A stretch of DNA of 38,874 nt from Hydrogenophaga sp. GTDB taxonomy: Bacteria > Pseudomonadota > Gammaproteobacteria > Burkholderiales > Burkholderiaceae_C. The stretch covers positions 1 through 38,874 of the forward strand of contig JAUYSB010000270.1 in NCBI GenBank assembly GCA_030696525.1, written 5' to 3'. The first letter of the stretch is position 1, and every line of letters starts with the position of its first letter. Both the position numbers and the translations under genes were made by a program. The notes beneath the pieces are model-generated. The model was not told the origin of the DNA. It ran no database searches and worked only from the letters and a program-made list of their open reading frames with translations. Shown piece by piece: positions 26,032 through 33,068 of this stretch.

Positions 26032-27438
26032 ATGGGACACGCCTCAAAGCTGTTCAATGGAAACATCGATCAGACACTCATTGGACGCGTCACCCCCACC
26101 ACAGGGCAGAGAGAGTTTCTGCAGCAGCAATGGAATGACCTTGCGGACCACATGAAGCAGGCACTTGCTAAGCATGGCTACACCATATCCACTTGGCTGC
26201 AAGGTTCCTACAAGTACGCCACACTCATAAAGCCAGTTCACTTCAGTGAGGAGTACGATGTTGATGTTGGTCTGTACTTTGAGTGGGGCGACGACCAAGA
26301 TGCTGAGCCAACACCCAAGCAACTTAGGGATTGGGTTCAAGCCGAACTTGTTGAGTACGAGAAGACGTGCAAAGAACTAAAGAGGGTGGAGGTACCACCC
26401 AAGGAACGTTGTTCTCGTGCATCATATATTCGGCAGTTCCATATCGACACGCCGATCTACCACCTCAACAAGGCATCCGACGTTAGGCGCTTGGCTTGCC
26501 TTTCAGGGAAATGGGAGCACAGCGATCCAAAGAATCTCTATAAATGGTTTAAAGAAGCGGTGAATGGTGCTGATCGCGATCAGCTTCGAAGAATTGTTCG
26601 GTATCTCAAGGGCTGGGCTGCAGTTTCCTTTGATGATGCTTCTGATTCACGACCGTCGTCTATTTTTTTAACAGTTGTCGCCACTGAGGCCTATCAAGAG
26701 CTGTGGGCGGAGCGCTTTCTTGGATTGACTGATGATGATGCGCTTTCGGCAGTGATCGAGAAGATGCACGTTCGATTGTTTGGGGATCGCAAGGTTAAAA
26801 ACCCAGTCGATAAGACCGAAGACATAAATCGTATGTCGACGGAGGCGTGGGACGGATTTTTACCTCGGCTTGCCGCGCTTCAAGATATCGCAGAGCGCGC
26901 CAATAGCGCAGAAGACGAGGCATCGACTGCACTTATCTGGTCAGAAGCGTTCTCGTTCCTTATGCCGCTGCCAGAGTCTGATCAGGTTGAAATAATTGAC
27001 GAAATATCTGGGCGTGCAGTCATGCAGCTACCGGAAGTTGAAGTTAAGGTATTCACGGGGAATCCAGCACGGCTGATCGCAACGCATCGTAATGAGGTGC
27101 CAAGTGTCGCAAAGAACTGCACGCTTTCATTTACCATTGTTAATCCGCACGTGGTTCCGGGGTTTGCGACGGTTGAGTGGACTGTCCGTAATGAAGGTGA
27201 AGAGGCTGATCAGCGAAGCGACTTGGGGCACCGGCGCATCGGAATATGCCTGCTGAGTGCTGAGGAACGTACCGCCTATGGGGGGCGGCACTTTATGGAT
27301 TGCATCGTTCGCTTGCATGGGCAGGTTTACGCAGTTCGACGAGTGCCCGTCGTCGTTCGTGATGTTCAGCATGTTGCGCGGAACCCTCCGAAGCCTCCTT
27401 ATACAAAACTTCGAAGTCATTTCCGTAAGCGTCGGTGA
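26032..27438 (+). CDS. Second CD-NTase with C-terminal AGS-C sensor domain
   Basis: 468 residues. The nucleotidyltransferase motifs are intact: LQGSYKYAT (G58, S59), EEYDVDVGLYF (D76, D78) and Asp139 in FHIDTPIYHL. Residues about 340-468 resemble the AGS-C domain (adenylyl/guanylyl synthase and SMODS C-terminal sensor): a VPSVAKNCTLSFTIVN strand pair, VEWTVRNEGEEA and ERTAYGGRHFMDCIVRLHG. It is not a duplicate of the DncV-like gene: length, N-terminus and the added domain differ. AAGGAAAG lies before the ATG and only 10 bp separate it from cap3, so it is probably cotranscribed with CBASS. Its product and effector are unknown; the Cap15-like gene across the convergent gap is one candidate. Confidence 0.85.
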   Translation: MGHASKLFNGNIDQTLIGRVTPTTGQREFLQQQWNDLADHMKQALAKHGYTISTWLQGSYKYATLIKPVHFSEEYDVDVGLYFEWGDDQDAEPTPKQLRDWVQAELVEYEKTCKELKRVEVPPKERCSRASYIRQFHIDTPIYHLNKASDVRRLACLSGKWEHSDPKNLYKWFKEAVNGADRDQLRRIVRYLKGWAAVSFDDASDSRPSSIFLTVVATEAYQELWAERFLGLTDDDALSAVIEKMHVRLFGDRKVKNPVDKTEDINRMSTEAWDGFLPRLAALQDIAERANSAEDEASTALIWSEAFSFLMPLPESDQVEIIDEISGRAVMQLPEVEVKVFTGNPARLIATHRNEVPSVAKNCTLSFTIVNPHVVPGFATVEWTVRNEGEEADQRSDLGHRRIGICLLSAEERTAYGGRHFMDCIVRLHGQVYAVRRVPVVVRDVQHVARNPPKPPYTKLRSHFRKRR

Positions 27439-27571
27439 TACATTCAACTCGAACGATATTGCACCTATCATCGAGAAGGCGTGCAATCCGCTACTACGAA
27501 GTTAGTTTTGCGGCACTGTATCAAATCTTTGTGTTCTGGTGTGCTACCTCGGAGCGTCAACATGCCTGTTT

Positions 27572-28252
27572 CTATGCAGAGACCAACTTGGATTCGAGGG
27601 CCATTTTGCTCTTCATAGCATCCTCGAACGAGCGAATGTCATCGCAATCTCGTGTCAGCAAAGTGAGGCGTATGTGACCCGTGGAGGGTGAGTTCGTCCA
27701 GTAGTCGCCTACGAGCTCTTTGTCCTCGCTTCCGAGCACCAAGTCCCCGTAGCCGAGGGTCGCCTTATTCTCTGCATTAGCCCTTCGGGTCATTTGATAG
27801 GTGTAGCGCAGGCTTGCATCTCCGGTCGTCGGATGCGCATGGAGCATTTCGAGGATGGATTCGCCAGGTATAGACGACGTGTACGACCTAATGGACAAGG
27901 TCAAGTAGGTTTGCCGGATAACGAAGGCGATGGGAATGGGCAGAAGCGGTGGATCCCCTGGGTTTTTGACATAGTCCGAGTGGAGTTCCCCCCACCATAG
28001 TCCATGCACCATCCGACGCCCCAATAGTTTCGACAGCAATAGATATTTCCACTTGATCTTGTGCACTACCAAGAGGATAAGTGTCGGTGCTGCCAAGGCA
28101 CCAGAGGCTGCCTGTGCAAGTACTGGAATAGGACTGACTTGAAACGTCACCCATCGAGCCGCTACGACTATTGCCGCTACGATGGCGCCTAAGACAGCAG
28201 AGAGCTTCGCTAGCCTCTCTAGGTCAGTGGAGGTGATACTCAATGGAATCAT
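27572..28252 (-). CDS. cap15: 2TM beta-barrel (Cap15 / S-2TM-beta-like) membrane effector
   Basis: 226 residues. Two transmembrane helices (about 13-35 and 41-65) are followed by a soluble beta-rich domain beginning MVHGLWWGELHSDYV and containing many alternating hydrophobic strands (ILEMLHAH, LRYTYQMTRR, IRLTLLTR). This is the layout of Cap15 (2TM-beta) effectors, which bind a cyclic nucleotide in a small beta-barrel and disrupt the inner membrane. Its start overlaps by 4 bp the stop of the DisA_N-like gene, so it is translated after it. It converges with the second CD-NTase gene, 133 bp away. Family identity is by fold and motif recollection; the partner is debated in the findings. Confidence 0.78.
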   Translation of the reverse strand: MIPLSITSTDLERLAKLSAVLGAIVAAIVVAARWVTFQVSPIPVLAQAASGALAAPTLILLVVHKIKWKYLLLSKLLGRRMVHGLWWGELHSDYVKNPGDPPLLPIPIAFVIRQTYLTLSIRSYTSSIPGESILEMLHAHPTTGDASLRYTYQMTRRANAENKATLGYGDLVLGSEDKELVGDYWTNSPSTGHIRLTLLTRDCDDIRSFEDAMKSKMALESKLVSA

Positions 28253-28716
28253 CGCAATTGCTTTTCAAATATTTTTCTACCACGCTCATAGACGACACCA
28301 GTACCGTCTTTTGCGATGAGAGCTGCCGCGTCAATGCCATTGGCTCTGGAGGCCAATTGTGCAGACATCCGTCGTGCGCCAGCGGCGAGTTGTAGGTTTG
28401 ACTGGTCAGATGGAATCTGAGGAGAGATGAAGTGGCACACATGGGTTAGTGCAAGGCTCTGAACACCGATGAGGTGAAATCCGTCGTGAAGTGGCGATGA
28501 CGCACGGGACGCCTCTGCCAGGAAGGCTCCGATAGCATTTATCCCAATGAGGGGGAGCTTGCAAACTGAGTCTTGGTGAACACTTAGCGCCAGATGGGGT
28601 AGACAAGAGAGGTCGCTGTAGCAGATGAAGCCCACACCGGAAAAGTCAGCTGCTGCATCTTCGGCGACCCGATGTAGAAGCTTGATGCAAAACAAGGTTG
28701 GATTCAGTGCAGACAT
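28249..28716 (-). CDS. DisA_N-like (diadenylate-cyclase-fold) protein coupled to the 2TM-beta effector
   Basis: 155 residues. The C-terminal two thirds align by eye with DisA_N domains: HDGFHLI (78-80 DGF) stands for the catalytic DGA motif. PQIPSD follows at the usual spacing, and GARRMSA (113-119) stands for the ATP-binding GTRHR motif, then ANGIDAAALIAKDGTGVVYERG in place of the closing strands. The DGA aspartate and first arginine are kept; the His and second Arg of the RHR motif are not, so activity or product may differ from c-di-AMP synthesis. The gene is first of a two-gene operon with the 2TM-beta effector (4-bp overlap). No clear ribosome binding site. Confidence 0.7.
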   Translation of the reverse strand: MSALNPTLFCIKLLHRVAEDAAADFSGVGFICYSDLSCLPHLALSVHQDSVCKLPLIGINAIGAFLAEASRASSPLHDGFHLIGVQSLALTHVCHFISPQIPSDQSNLQLAAGARRMSAQLASRANGIDAAALIAKDGTGVVYERGRKIFEKQLR

Positions 28717-28982
28717 ATCAGGTGGGGTGATTCTAGACGTCTCGACCGCGAGTAGCCTTCATGAGGCAGGCGGCATCGTCGCAGAAAACTGCCCAGATGT
28801 CTGACGGCCTATATTTAGAGTCCTCACTGTCTCGCACGTGCACACCTTGGGTGGACCACGTATAGACTGTGAATTCGACTAGGCATACGGACAGTATTGA
28901 CTCCACAGCATGACTGCGTCGCTGGAGATGCCCTGGAAGGTTTGGTGATCACGCGCGACTAGCTTCGGCGCTATGAGCTGCA

Positions 28983-29363
28983 TCAATGCGGAGCAGGAAG
29001 TAGCTCTGCGTGTTCTGCCGGCCAAGCTCCCGCATTGACGGCATCCCATACGGCTTGGCTTGCATCGCCGGAGATCATCAGCAAATTTCTCAAGGCGTTG
29101 AGCTCCATCAGAGTCCGTAGTTGTTTATCCTCTTCGGGTGGCGCACACAACTGATAGCTGCGTCCTGATTCCGTTCTGACAATACCACGCGAAACCTCGA
29201 TGCAATGCAATTTGGATGTCACACGCAGAGATCCTGACTTCATCTGAGCGGTCAGGTGCAGATCTCCATTGCCGCGTACTAAGATGCGCCAATGATGGAG
29301 TTCTACCGAGAACTGGGACTCAACTTCCGGTGCAGGGCGATCATTAAAAAATTGAAAAATCAT
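28983..29363 (-). CDS. Uncharacterised protein
   Basis: 126 residues, no family recognised. It begins MIFQFFNDRPAPEVESQF and reads as a mixed alpha/beta soluble protein: alternating strands about 18-70 (VELHHWRILVRGNGDLHLT, LRVTSKLHCIEVSRG), then helices about 85-115. No transmembrane helix or catalytic motif. No good ribosome binding site is seen. It lies between the DisA_N-like operon and another minus-strand hypothetical (29512) in the island's AT-richer sequence. Confidence 0.5.
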   Translation of the reverse strand: MIFQFFNDRPAPEVESQFSVELHHWRILVRGNGDLHLTAQMKSGSLRVTSKLHCIEVSRGIVRTESGRSYQLCAPPEEDKQLRTLMELNALRNLLMISGDASQAVWDAVNAGAWPAEHAELLPAPH

Positions 29364-29511
29364 CTAAGAATTTTGATGAAAAGATCAAATGGTATCGACA
29401 CGGGTCTTGATGTTGAGGATGTTGGAATATATGAACCTTAGTCTGGTACATTTAGATGATTTGGGGAGCGGTTCGTCGCCATTGCGCACCATCAAGCCGC
29501 CGCTTTCATTT

Positions 29512-29910
29512 CTAAGGCCGTTCGGTAGGATTTGAATCTGAAATGGTCACCGCATTGATGCAGATATCCCACTCCAACTGTTCGACTGTCTTGCGCATGA
29601 TCCATTCTGACTGCGCAGCCGTGCACCACTGCTTGCTGATGAGGCCTTGCAGGGATGCCCTGGCGGCTGCCTGACGGTTGCCGTCAAAGGCGGGTAGTTT
29701 TCGCTGACAGTATGCGACCATTTGAGGTACGAGGTCCTCACACATTTGGAACACTGCGATGACCTCTGATGGCGATGTTCCTGGTGCGAAGAACTTCCCA
29801 TTTTCCTCAATCAGACTCATTTTGGGCTGCGCGCCCGATAGTGCTGAAAGAGTCGTACCGACCGGAAAGTCATCCGGGACACCTGGGTAGTTACTGCGGT
29901 CAACGGGCAT
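29512..29910 (-). CDS. Uncharacterised protein
   Basis: 132 residues, no family recognised. The N-terminal part is Pro/Gly-rich (about 1-50) and the rest mostly helical (SPSEVIAVFQMCEDLVPQMV, AAARASLQGLISKQWCTAA). An AGGAGA 5 bp before the ATG (reading on the minus strand) supports this start strongly. A divergent plus-strand gene pair starts about 357 bp away. No conserved motif. Confidence 0.6.
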   Translation of the reverse strand: MPVDRSNYPGVPDDFPVGTTLSALSGAQPKMSLIEENGKFFAPGTSPSEVIAVFQMCEDLVPQMVAYCQRKLPAFDGNRQAAARASLQGLISKQWCTAAQSEWIMRKTVEQLEWDICINAVTISDSNPTERP

Positions 29911-30267
29911 GTATTCTCCTGTGAGTCGACTTCACCATACTACTTGCCTTGTTCAAGTCCAACCCAAGAAACGCCGCTAAAAATGCTGATGTGTCAGTGA
30001 TCAGGCATGTCGGACTTTCGTGCCAGATCAAAGCGTCGCTACGTCTAAGCTGTGGTGCCAGAGGCCAGGCCCTGGACAGGGCACGTCCTGTAGACTGTTG
30101 TCCCTCGCGAGTCAATGCGCGGGCATGGCGATTCGCTGTGAAAAGGTGACAGCAGCCCGGGATCGACCTGCGGGAAAGAGGTGAGGGCGCTGGCCCAAAG
30201 GGTGGGGCGCTACCGTTGCATCTTGTCTCGGTACGAGCTGTAATTGTGGTCTTGCAAGGGCTTCGCG
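29911..30267. other. Divergent intergenic region with an inverted repeat
   Basis: Gene-free 357 bp between divergent genes. One inverted repeat, ACAGG-N6-CCTGT (30076-30091), may be an operator for the ParS-like antitoxin gene, as such proteins usually repress their own promoter. Nothing else recognised. Confidence 0.4.
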
Positions 30268-30819
30268 ATGGTCACCACTTTGTCGTCTCCCTCCTCCGCT
30301 GCAGCGGCAGGCACGCGTTCCCAGGCTTTCAAGTCGCTGTTGGAAATCATCGTTTCGGGCTGCCATGAGCATTCAAAGCGGTCAGGTAGACTGACGAGGG
30401 TTGGGTCGCCCGATCATGTGGATTGGCTCACGAAGTCGATGCCTTTTCCGTCCGCGACAGCCTACAAGATCCTCAGGTGCGGTGTCCCCAGTCGGTCACT
30501 GAGCGCGCTCGGTGACTACCTTGGAATGGGTAAAGGGCCACTGGCTGACGTTGTTGGCCTGAGTCGCGCCACTACCTCGCGAATGGTTACCTCCGGGCAA
30601 CCGCTTCCGATGCATGTTGCTGAAAGCGTGTTGCGTTTGGTGGAGTTGCAGTGCTTGGCGGAAGATACTTTTGACACGTCCAAAGCTGCCTCTGCGTGGC
30701 TATGTCGTGGACATCCGATGTTGGATGGTGATGCTCCGGTTGATTGGGCGAAGTCAGCGTACGGCTCGGAGCGAGTCAAAGAGATTTTGACCGCGCTCAA
30801 ATATGGCAGTGTGGTTTGA
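30268..30819 (+). CDS. ParS/MbcA/Xre-type (DUF2384) protein without a RES partner
   Basis: 183 residues. After a variable N-terminus of about 55 residues, an Xre-like HTH section (YLGMGKGPLADVVGLSRATTSRMV) is followed by the DUF2384 toxin-binding domain (about 110-183). The latter is recognised from PLPMHVAESVLRLVEL, FDTSKAASAWLCRGHPMLDGDAPVDWAKSAYGSERVKEIL. Antitoxins of RES/Xre systems neutralise an NAD-depleting RES toxin and autorepress. Here no RES gene follows; a small zinc-ribbon-like gene does. ATG 30268 is chosen with an AAGGG upstream. Confidence 0.82.
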   Translation: MVTTLSSPSSAAAAGTRSQAFKSLLEIIVSGCHEHSKRSGRLTRVGSPDHVDWLTKSMPFPSATAYKILRCGVPSRSLSALGDYLGMGKGPLADVVGLSRATTSRMVTSGQPLPMHVAESVLRLVELQCLAEDTFDTSKAASAWLCRGHPMLDGDAPVDWAKSAYGSERVKEILTALKYGSVV

Positions 30820-30905
30820 TTGGATGTTCCGACTGGCGCAACAGCCAGACGAGGACGAGATGAGGGGAGCCAGTGAATCATGCAACTCCTGCAAGGACCA
30901 GAAAC

Positions 30906-31280
30906 ATGCAGATTACGGACGTCAGACCTGAACGATTTACCTCGCAGATCCGCTGCGATCGCTGCGGTCTACTCGCGGCGAACGGCGAGGTCGAGTTCCA
31001 TGAAATGACCTGTATCGATGCGAAGGCTGGGTACGGGTCAATTTTCGGCGACGGCAGTGCCATTCAAATTGATCTGTGCCAGAACTGTTTGAAGCTGACG
31101 TTGGGTCCCTGGTTAAGGGTAACCGATCAGACTGAGAAAGACCAGATGCTCAAGGCGCGGCTGAGTCATTTCGACCTTAATAGCCACGGAGGCGAGTTTC
31201 CATTCCTGACAAATGGGTCCCTGGAGGTGCCGGAAAATTTCCCGGCTCCAGTAGGTTCTTCGCTTGGCGGTGGCCAGTAG
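30906..31280 (+). CDS. Zinc-ribbon-like small protein
   Basis: 124 residues. Two CxxC pairs, CDRCG (about 17-21) and LCQNCLK (about 59-65), could bind one zinc. The rest is polar with an acidic tail; no known family is recalled. ATG 30906 is preferred over GTG 30873 because AAGGA (30893-30897) precedes it by about 8 bp. It starts 86 bp after the ParS-like gene and probably shares its transcript. A DNA- or RNA-binding or toxin-like role is conceivable but unsupported. Confidence 0.62.
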   Translation: MQITDVRPERFTSQIRCDRCGLLAANGEVEFHEMTCIDAKAGYGSIFGDGSAIQIDLCQNCLKLTLGPWLRVTDQTEKDQMLKARLSHFDLNSHGGEFPFLTNGSLEVPENFPAPVGSSLGGGQ

Positions 31281-31296
31281 GCACACAGCGGACCAT

Positions 31297-31388
31297 CGTC
31301 CAAAACTACATCAGGGTGTCGTCCAAACCTGCATTGATGCTTCGTCTAAAACGACATCAAGGCCTTGTCCAAAACGACGTCATGGCAG
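31297..31388. repeat. Four tandem imperfect repeats with an exact 23-bp period
   Basis: Copies begin at 31297, 31320, 31343 and 31366; the shared core is CGTCCAAAACGACATCA with variants CGTCTAAAACGACATCA and TGTCCAAAACGACGTCA. The second copy is the most divergent. They lie between convergent genes (3' ends at 31280 and 31458). Their length, core GTCCAAAAC and regular spacing resemble transposase binding sites in Tn7-like ends, or an iteron. Confidence 0.8.
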
Positions 31389-31457
31389 GGATGGGTAAAG
31401 TTCCATTATGGGTCTGGAGCGCATAGACCTTATTTGGCCGCGAAAACTCGCGACTGC

Positions 31458-32318
31458 TTATGTTCTTGTTACAGCTTCGATGTGGGAGGTTGGTAAATCG
31501 ATCTCATGCGTTGGCAAGGACCGAACACGGATGCCGGTCATGCTGGCCAGGGTAGACCTGGGGTCTGCATCGAGGGACGCCAAACCCTCACGTACCACTT
31601 CTATGTGAAAGCGGACTTTGGCCCCATGCTCGTAAATGCGACTCCATAGGGTCAGATGCAGGCATTCAAATAGATTTTCCCAGCGGTATCGCAGTGGCTT
31701 GTAGGTGTACAGGACACGCGGAAGGATGTCGAACGCGCAAGCTGCGGGTAGGAAGTGCAACGGGTCGTTTTCCACAAGTTCGCCCTTGCGAGCAAGGCAT
31801 AGCAGCGCCAGGAAAGCATCGAGGGAACGCAGGTTGCGGATCGCAAGTATCTGCGACCGGTCTGGGATGCCATGACTCAGGCGCCCAGTCTGCCGAGATT
31901 CTTGCTCAAAAAAGAGTATTTTGCGGATGTTCCGTGGCATCTGCTCAAGGAGGCTGTGTAGCCGGGGGAGGGGCGGGGGCTGCAGGGCAAGCAGTTCCCA
32001 CAGGGGCAAATCCCGCCAGAAGCCGAGTCGAACAGAGCCAGCGGTACGCGCTTCGACCTGAGCCAACGTGTTGTCGTGAGGAGCGGCACCCCCTTGCCGC
32101 CACCGCAGGTACTTGTTCGAAAGCGACAGGTCGCCGTTGACCCAGTAGGGATCGCGTCGATCGATTCGAAGCTCAAGCTTCTTCGGAGTGTCGGTCCCGA
32201 AGTGAGCAGCCAGCGCACCAAAACACGCGGTTCCCCGGGCTTTTTTGACTGTCAGTTCGTGCCGTTTTCGTTCTTCTCGTTGTTGCCTGTACTTCATGAT
32301 CAAAGACACATGTGTCAT
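31458..32318 (-). CDS. Uncharacterised protein, possibly DNA-binding
   Basis: 286 residues, no assigned family. An N-terminal region rich in Arg/Lys/Glu (about 8-30) precedes a segment (about 62-108) reading LSNKYLRWRQGGAAPHDNTL then AQVEARTAGSVRLGFWRDLPLW. It resembles helix-turn-helix-like domains of small regulators of the 'RWLRGE-P-TL-VE' kind (recalled pattern). The C-terminal half is helical. ATG 32318 lies on a GACACATGTGTC palindrome; a second ATG at 32297 is an alternative. Divergent from the 106-residue gene. In a Tn7-like context a regulatory role is plausible but unproved. Confidence 0.55.
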   Translation of the reverse strand: MTHVSLIMKYRQQREERKRHELTVKKARGTACFGALAAHFGTDTPKKLELRIDRRDPYWVNGDLSLSNKYLRWRQGGAAPHDNTLAQVEARTAGSVRLGFWRDLPLWELLALQPPPLPRLHSLLEQMPRNIRKILFFEQESRQTGRLSHGIPDRSQILAIRNLRSLDAFLALLCLARKGELVENDPLHFLPAACAFDILPRVLYTYKPLRYRWENLFECLHLTLWSRIYEHGAKVRFHIEVVREGLASLDADPRSTLASMTGIRVRSLPTHEIDLPTSHIEAVTRT

Positions 32319-32380
32319 TGGTCACTCATTGTCACACCTAGTCCAGTCGTTGGGCTGGGGTACCGGTTTTGTGAAAACCG
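32305..32380. promoter_or_regulatory. Two palindromes in the divergent promoter region
   Basis: GACACATGTGTC (32305-32316) is a perfect 12-bp palindrome covering the minus-strand gene's start. CGGTTTTGTGAAAACCG (32364-32380) is a perfect 7-bp inverted repeat with a 3-bp spacer. Both suit operators for regulator binding. The hexamer TCATTG also occurs twice nearby. Confidence 0.5.
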
Positions 32381-32477
32381 ATCCACTTTGTCAGTAACGG
32401 ATTTCGTCCATATGATTCACCGCTGTCGAGACTTGTCCCACCTGGTCCCGGTTGATTCGGTCTAAAGAAAAAAGCAT

Positions 32478-32798
32478 ATGGAACACCACCCTGCCCAACT
32501 GCCCCAGTGCTCTTACGAGGAGTTTGAGCGGAGGCTTATCCTCGCTTTAGGGGCCACCGTGGGCGGAAGTGCATTGACCAAGGCACTGGGGTACAGGTCA
32601 CAGGATGCGTTTCGCAAGGCGCTGCAACGCAAGCGGCTGCCGGTGTGCACGTTTGAGCTTGTGGGGAGAAGAGGGCGTTTTGCGAGCGCCGTCGACATCG
32701 CTAACTGGTTGTGGGACCAGCGTAGCCAGAAATCCGGCGAAGCCGGGGCGGGCGGTTCTCAGCCATCGTTTCAAGGGATGAGCCAAACGGCCGAATGA
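32478..32798 (+). CDS. Uncharacterised small protein, possibly DNA-binding
   Basis: 106 residues. The middle (about 14-80) reads as HTH-like: ALTKALGYRSQDAFRKAL, RLPVCTFELVGRRG and FASAVDIANWLWDQ, a layout seen in excisionase/plasmid-type helix-turn-helix proteins, here only by eye. The C-terminal tail is polar and disordered. It lies between the divergent 286-residue gene and tnsA and could regulate either. The ribosome binding site is weak (AAAGAAAAAAG). Confidence 0.55.
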   Translation: MEHHPAQLPQCSYEEFERRLILALGATVGGSALTKALGYRSQDAFRKALQRKRLPVCTFELVGRRGRFASAVDIANWLWDQRSQKSGEAGAGGSQPSFQGMSQTAE

Positions 32799-32903
32799 CC
32801 GTCAGTCAACGCACCGGCCGCTAGGCATCTGCCAACAGTTGGGCCCCAGGTCCTTCGACTCACCGCTTTCAAAGGAGATCCACCAAGCCCAGAAAAACGA
32901 AAA

Positions 32904-32926
32904 CCGACCATCCTTTCGAATGATCG
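32904..32926. promoter_or_regulatory. Imperfect inverted repeat upstream of tnsA
   Basis: CCGACCAT (32904-32911) and ATGATCGG (near 32919-32926) form an 8-bp stem with one G-T wobble. Could be an operator or weak terminator after the 106-residue gene. The 270-bp gap 32799-33068 otherwise holds only the tnsA leader hairpin. Confidence 0.3.
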
Positions 32927-32985
32927 GCGTCGTCGGCAGCAGCAGTAGTAGTACCACCTCAGGTGTCGGACCCTGACGTGAATTT

Positions 32986-33064
32986 ACTCCTGTTGCGGCA
33001 GCGACGTCAAGCTGCGCGCGCGACTTTGTTGTCGAGCGCGTACGTCTGACCGCAAATTAGGAGT
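32986..33064 (+). other. Long nested hairpin in the tnsA leader that sequesters its ribosome binding site
   Basis: Inverted segments pair from outside in. ACTCCT (32986-32991) pairs with AGGAGT (33059-33064), TTGCGG (32993-32998) with CCGCAA (33050-33055), GACGT (33003-33007) with ACGTC (33042-33046), CGCGC (33015-33019) with GCGCG (33036-33040), and CGAC (33021-33024) with GTCG (33031-33034); the loop is TTTGTT. The AGGAGT arm is the Shine-Dalgarno of tnsA (ATG 33069), so translation may be controlled by refolding or a bound protein. Confidence 0.65.
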
Positions 33065-33068
33065 TTTC

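Noticed and set aside
27439-27571. Terminator search between the convergent CD-NTase and Cap15-like genes
   Set aside because: No clear hairpin with T tract seen on either strand.
31297-31388. CRISPR array reading of the 23-bp repeats
   Set aside because: Four units abut without spacers of constant size and no cas genes are nearby; repeat variants differ too much.
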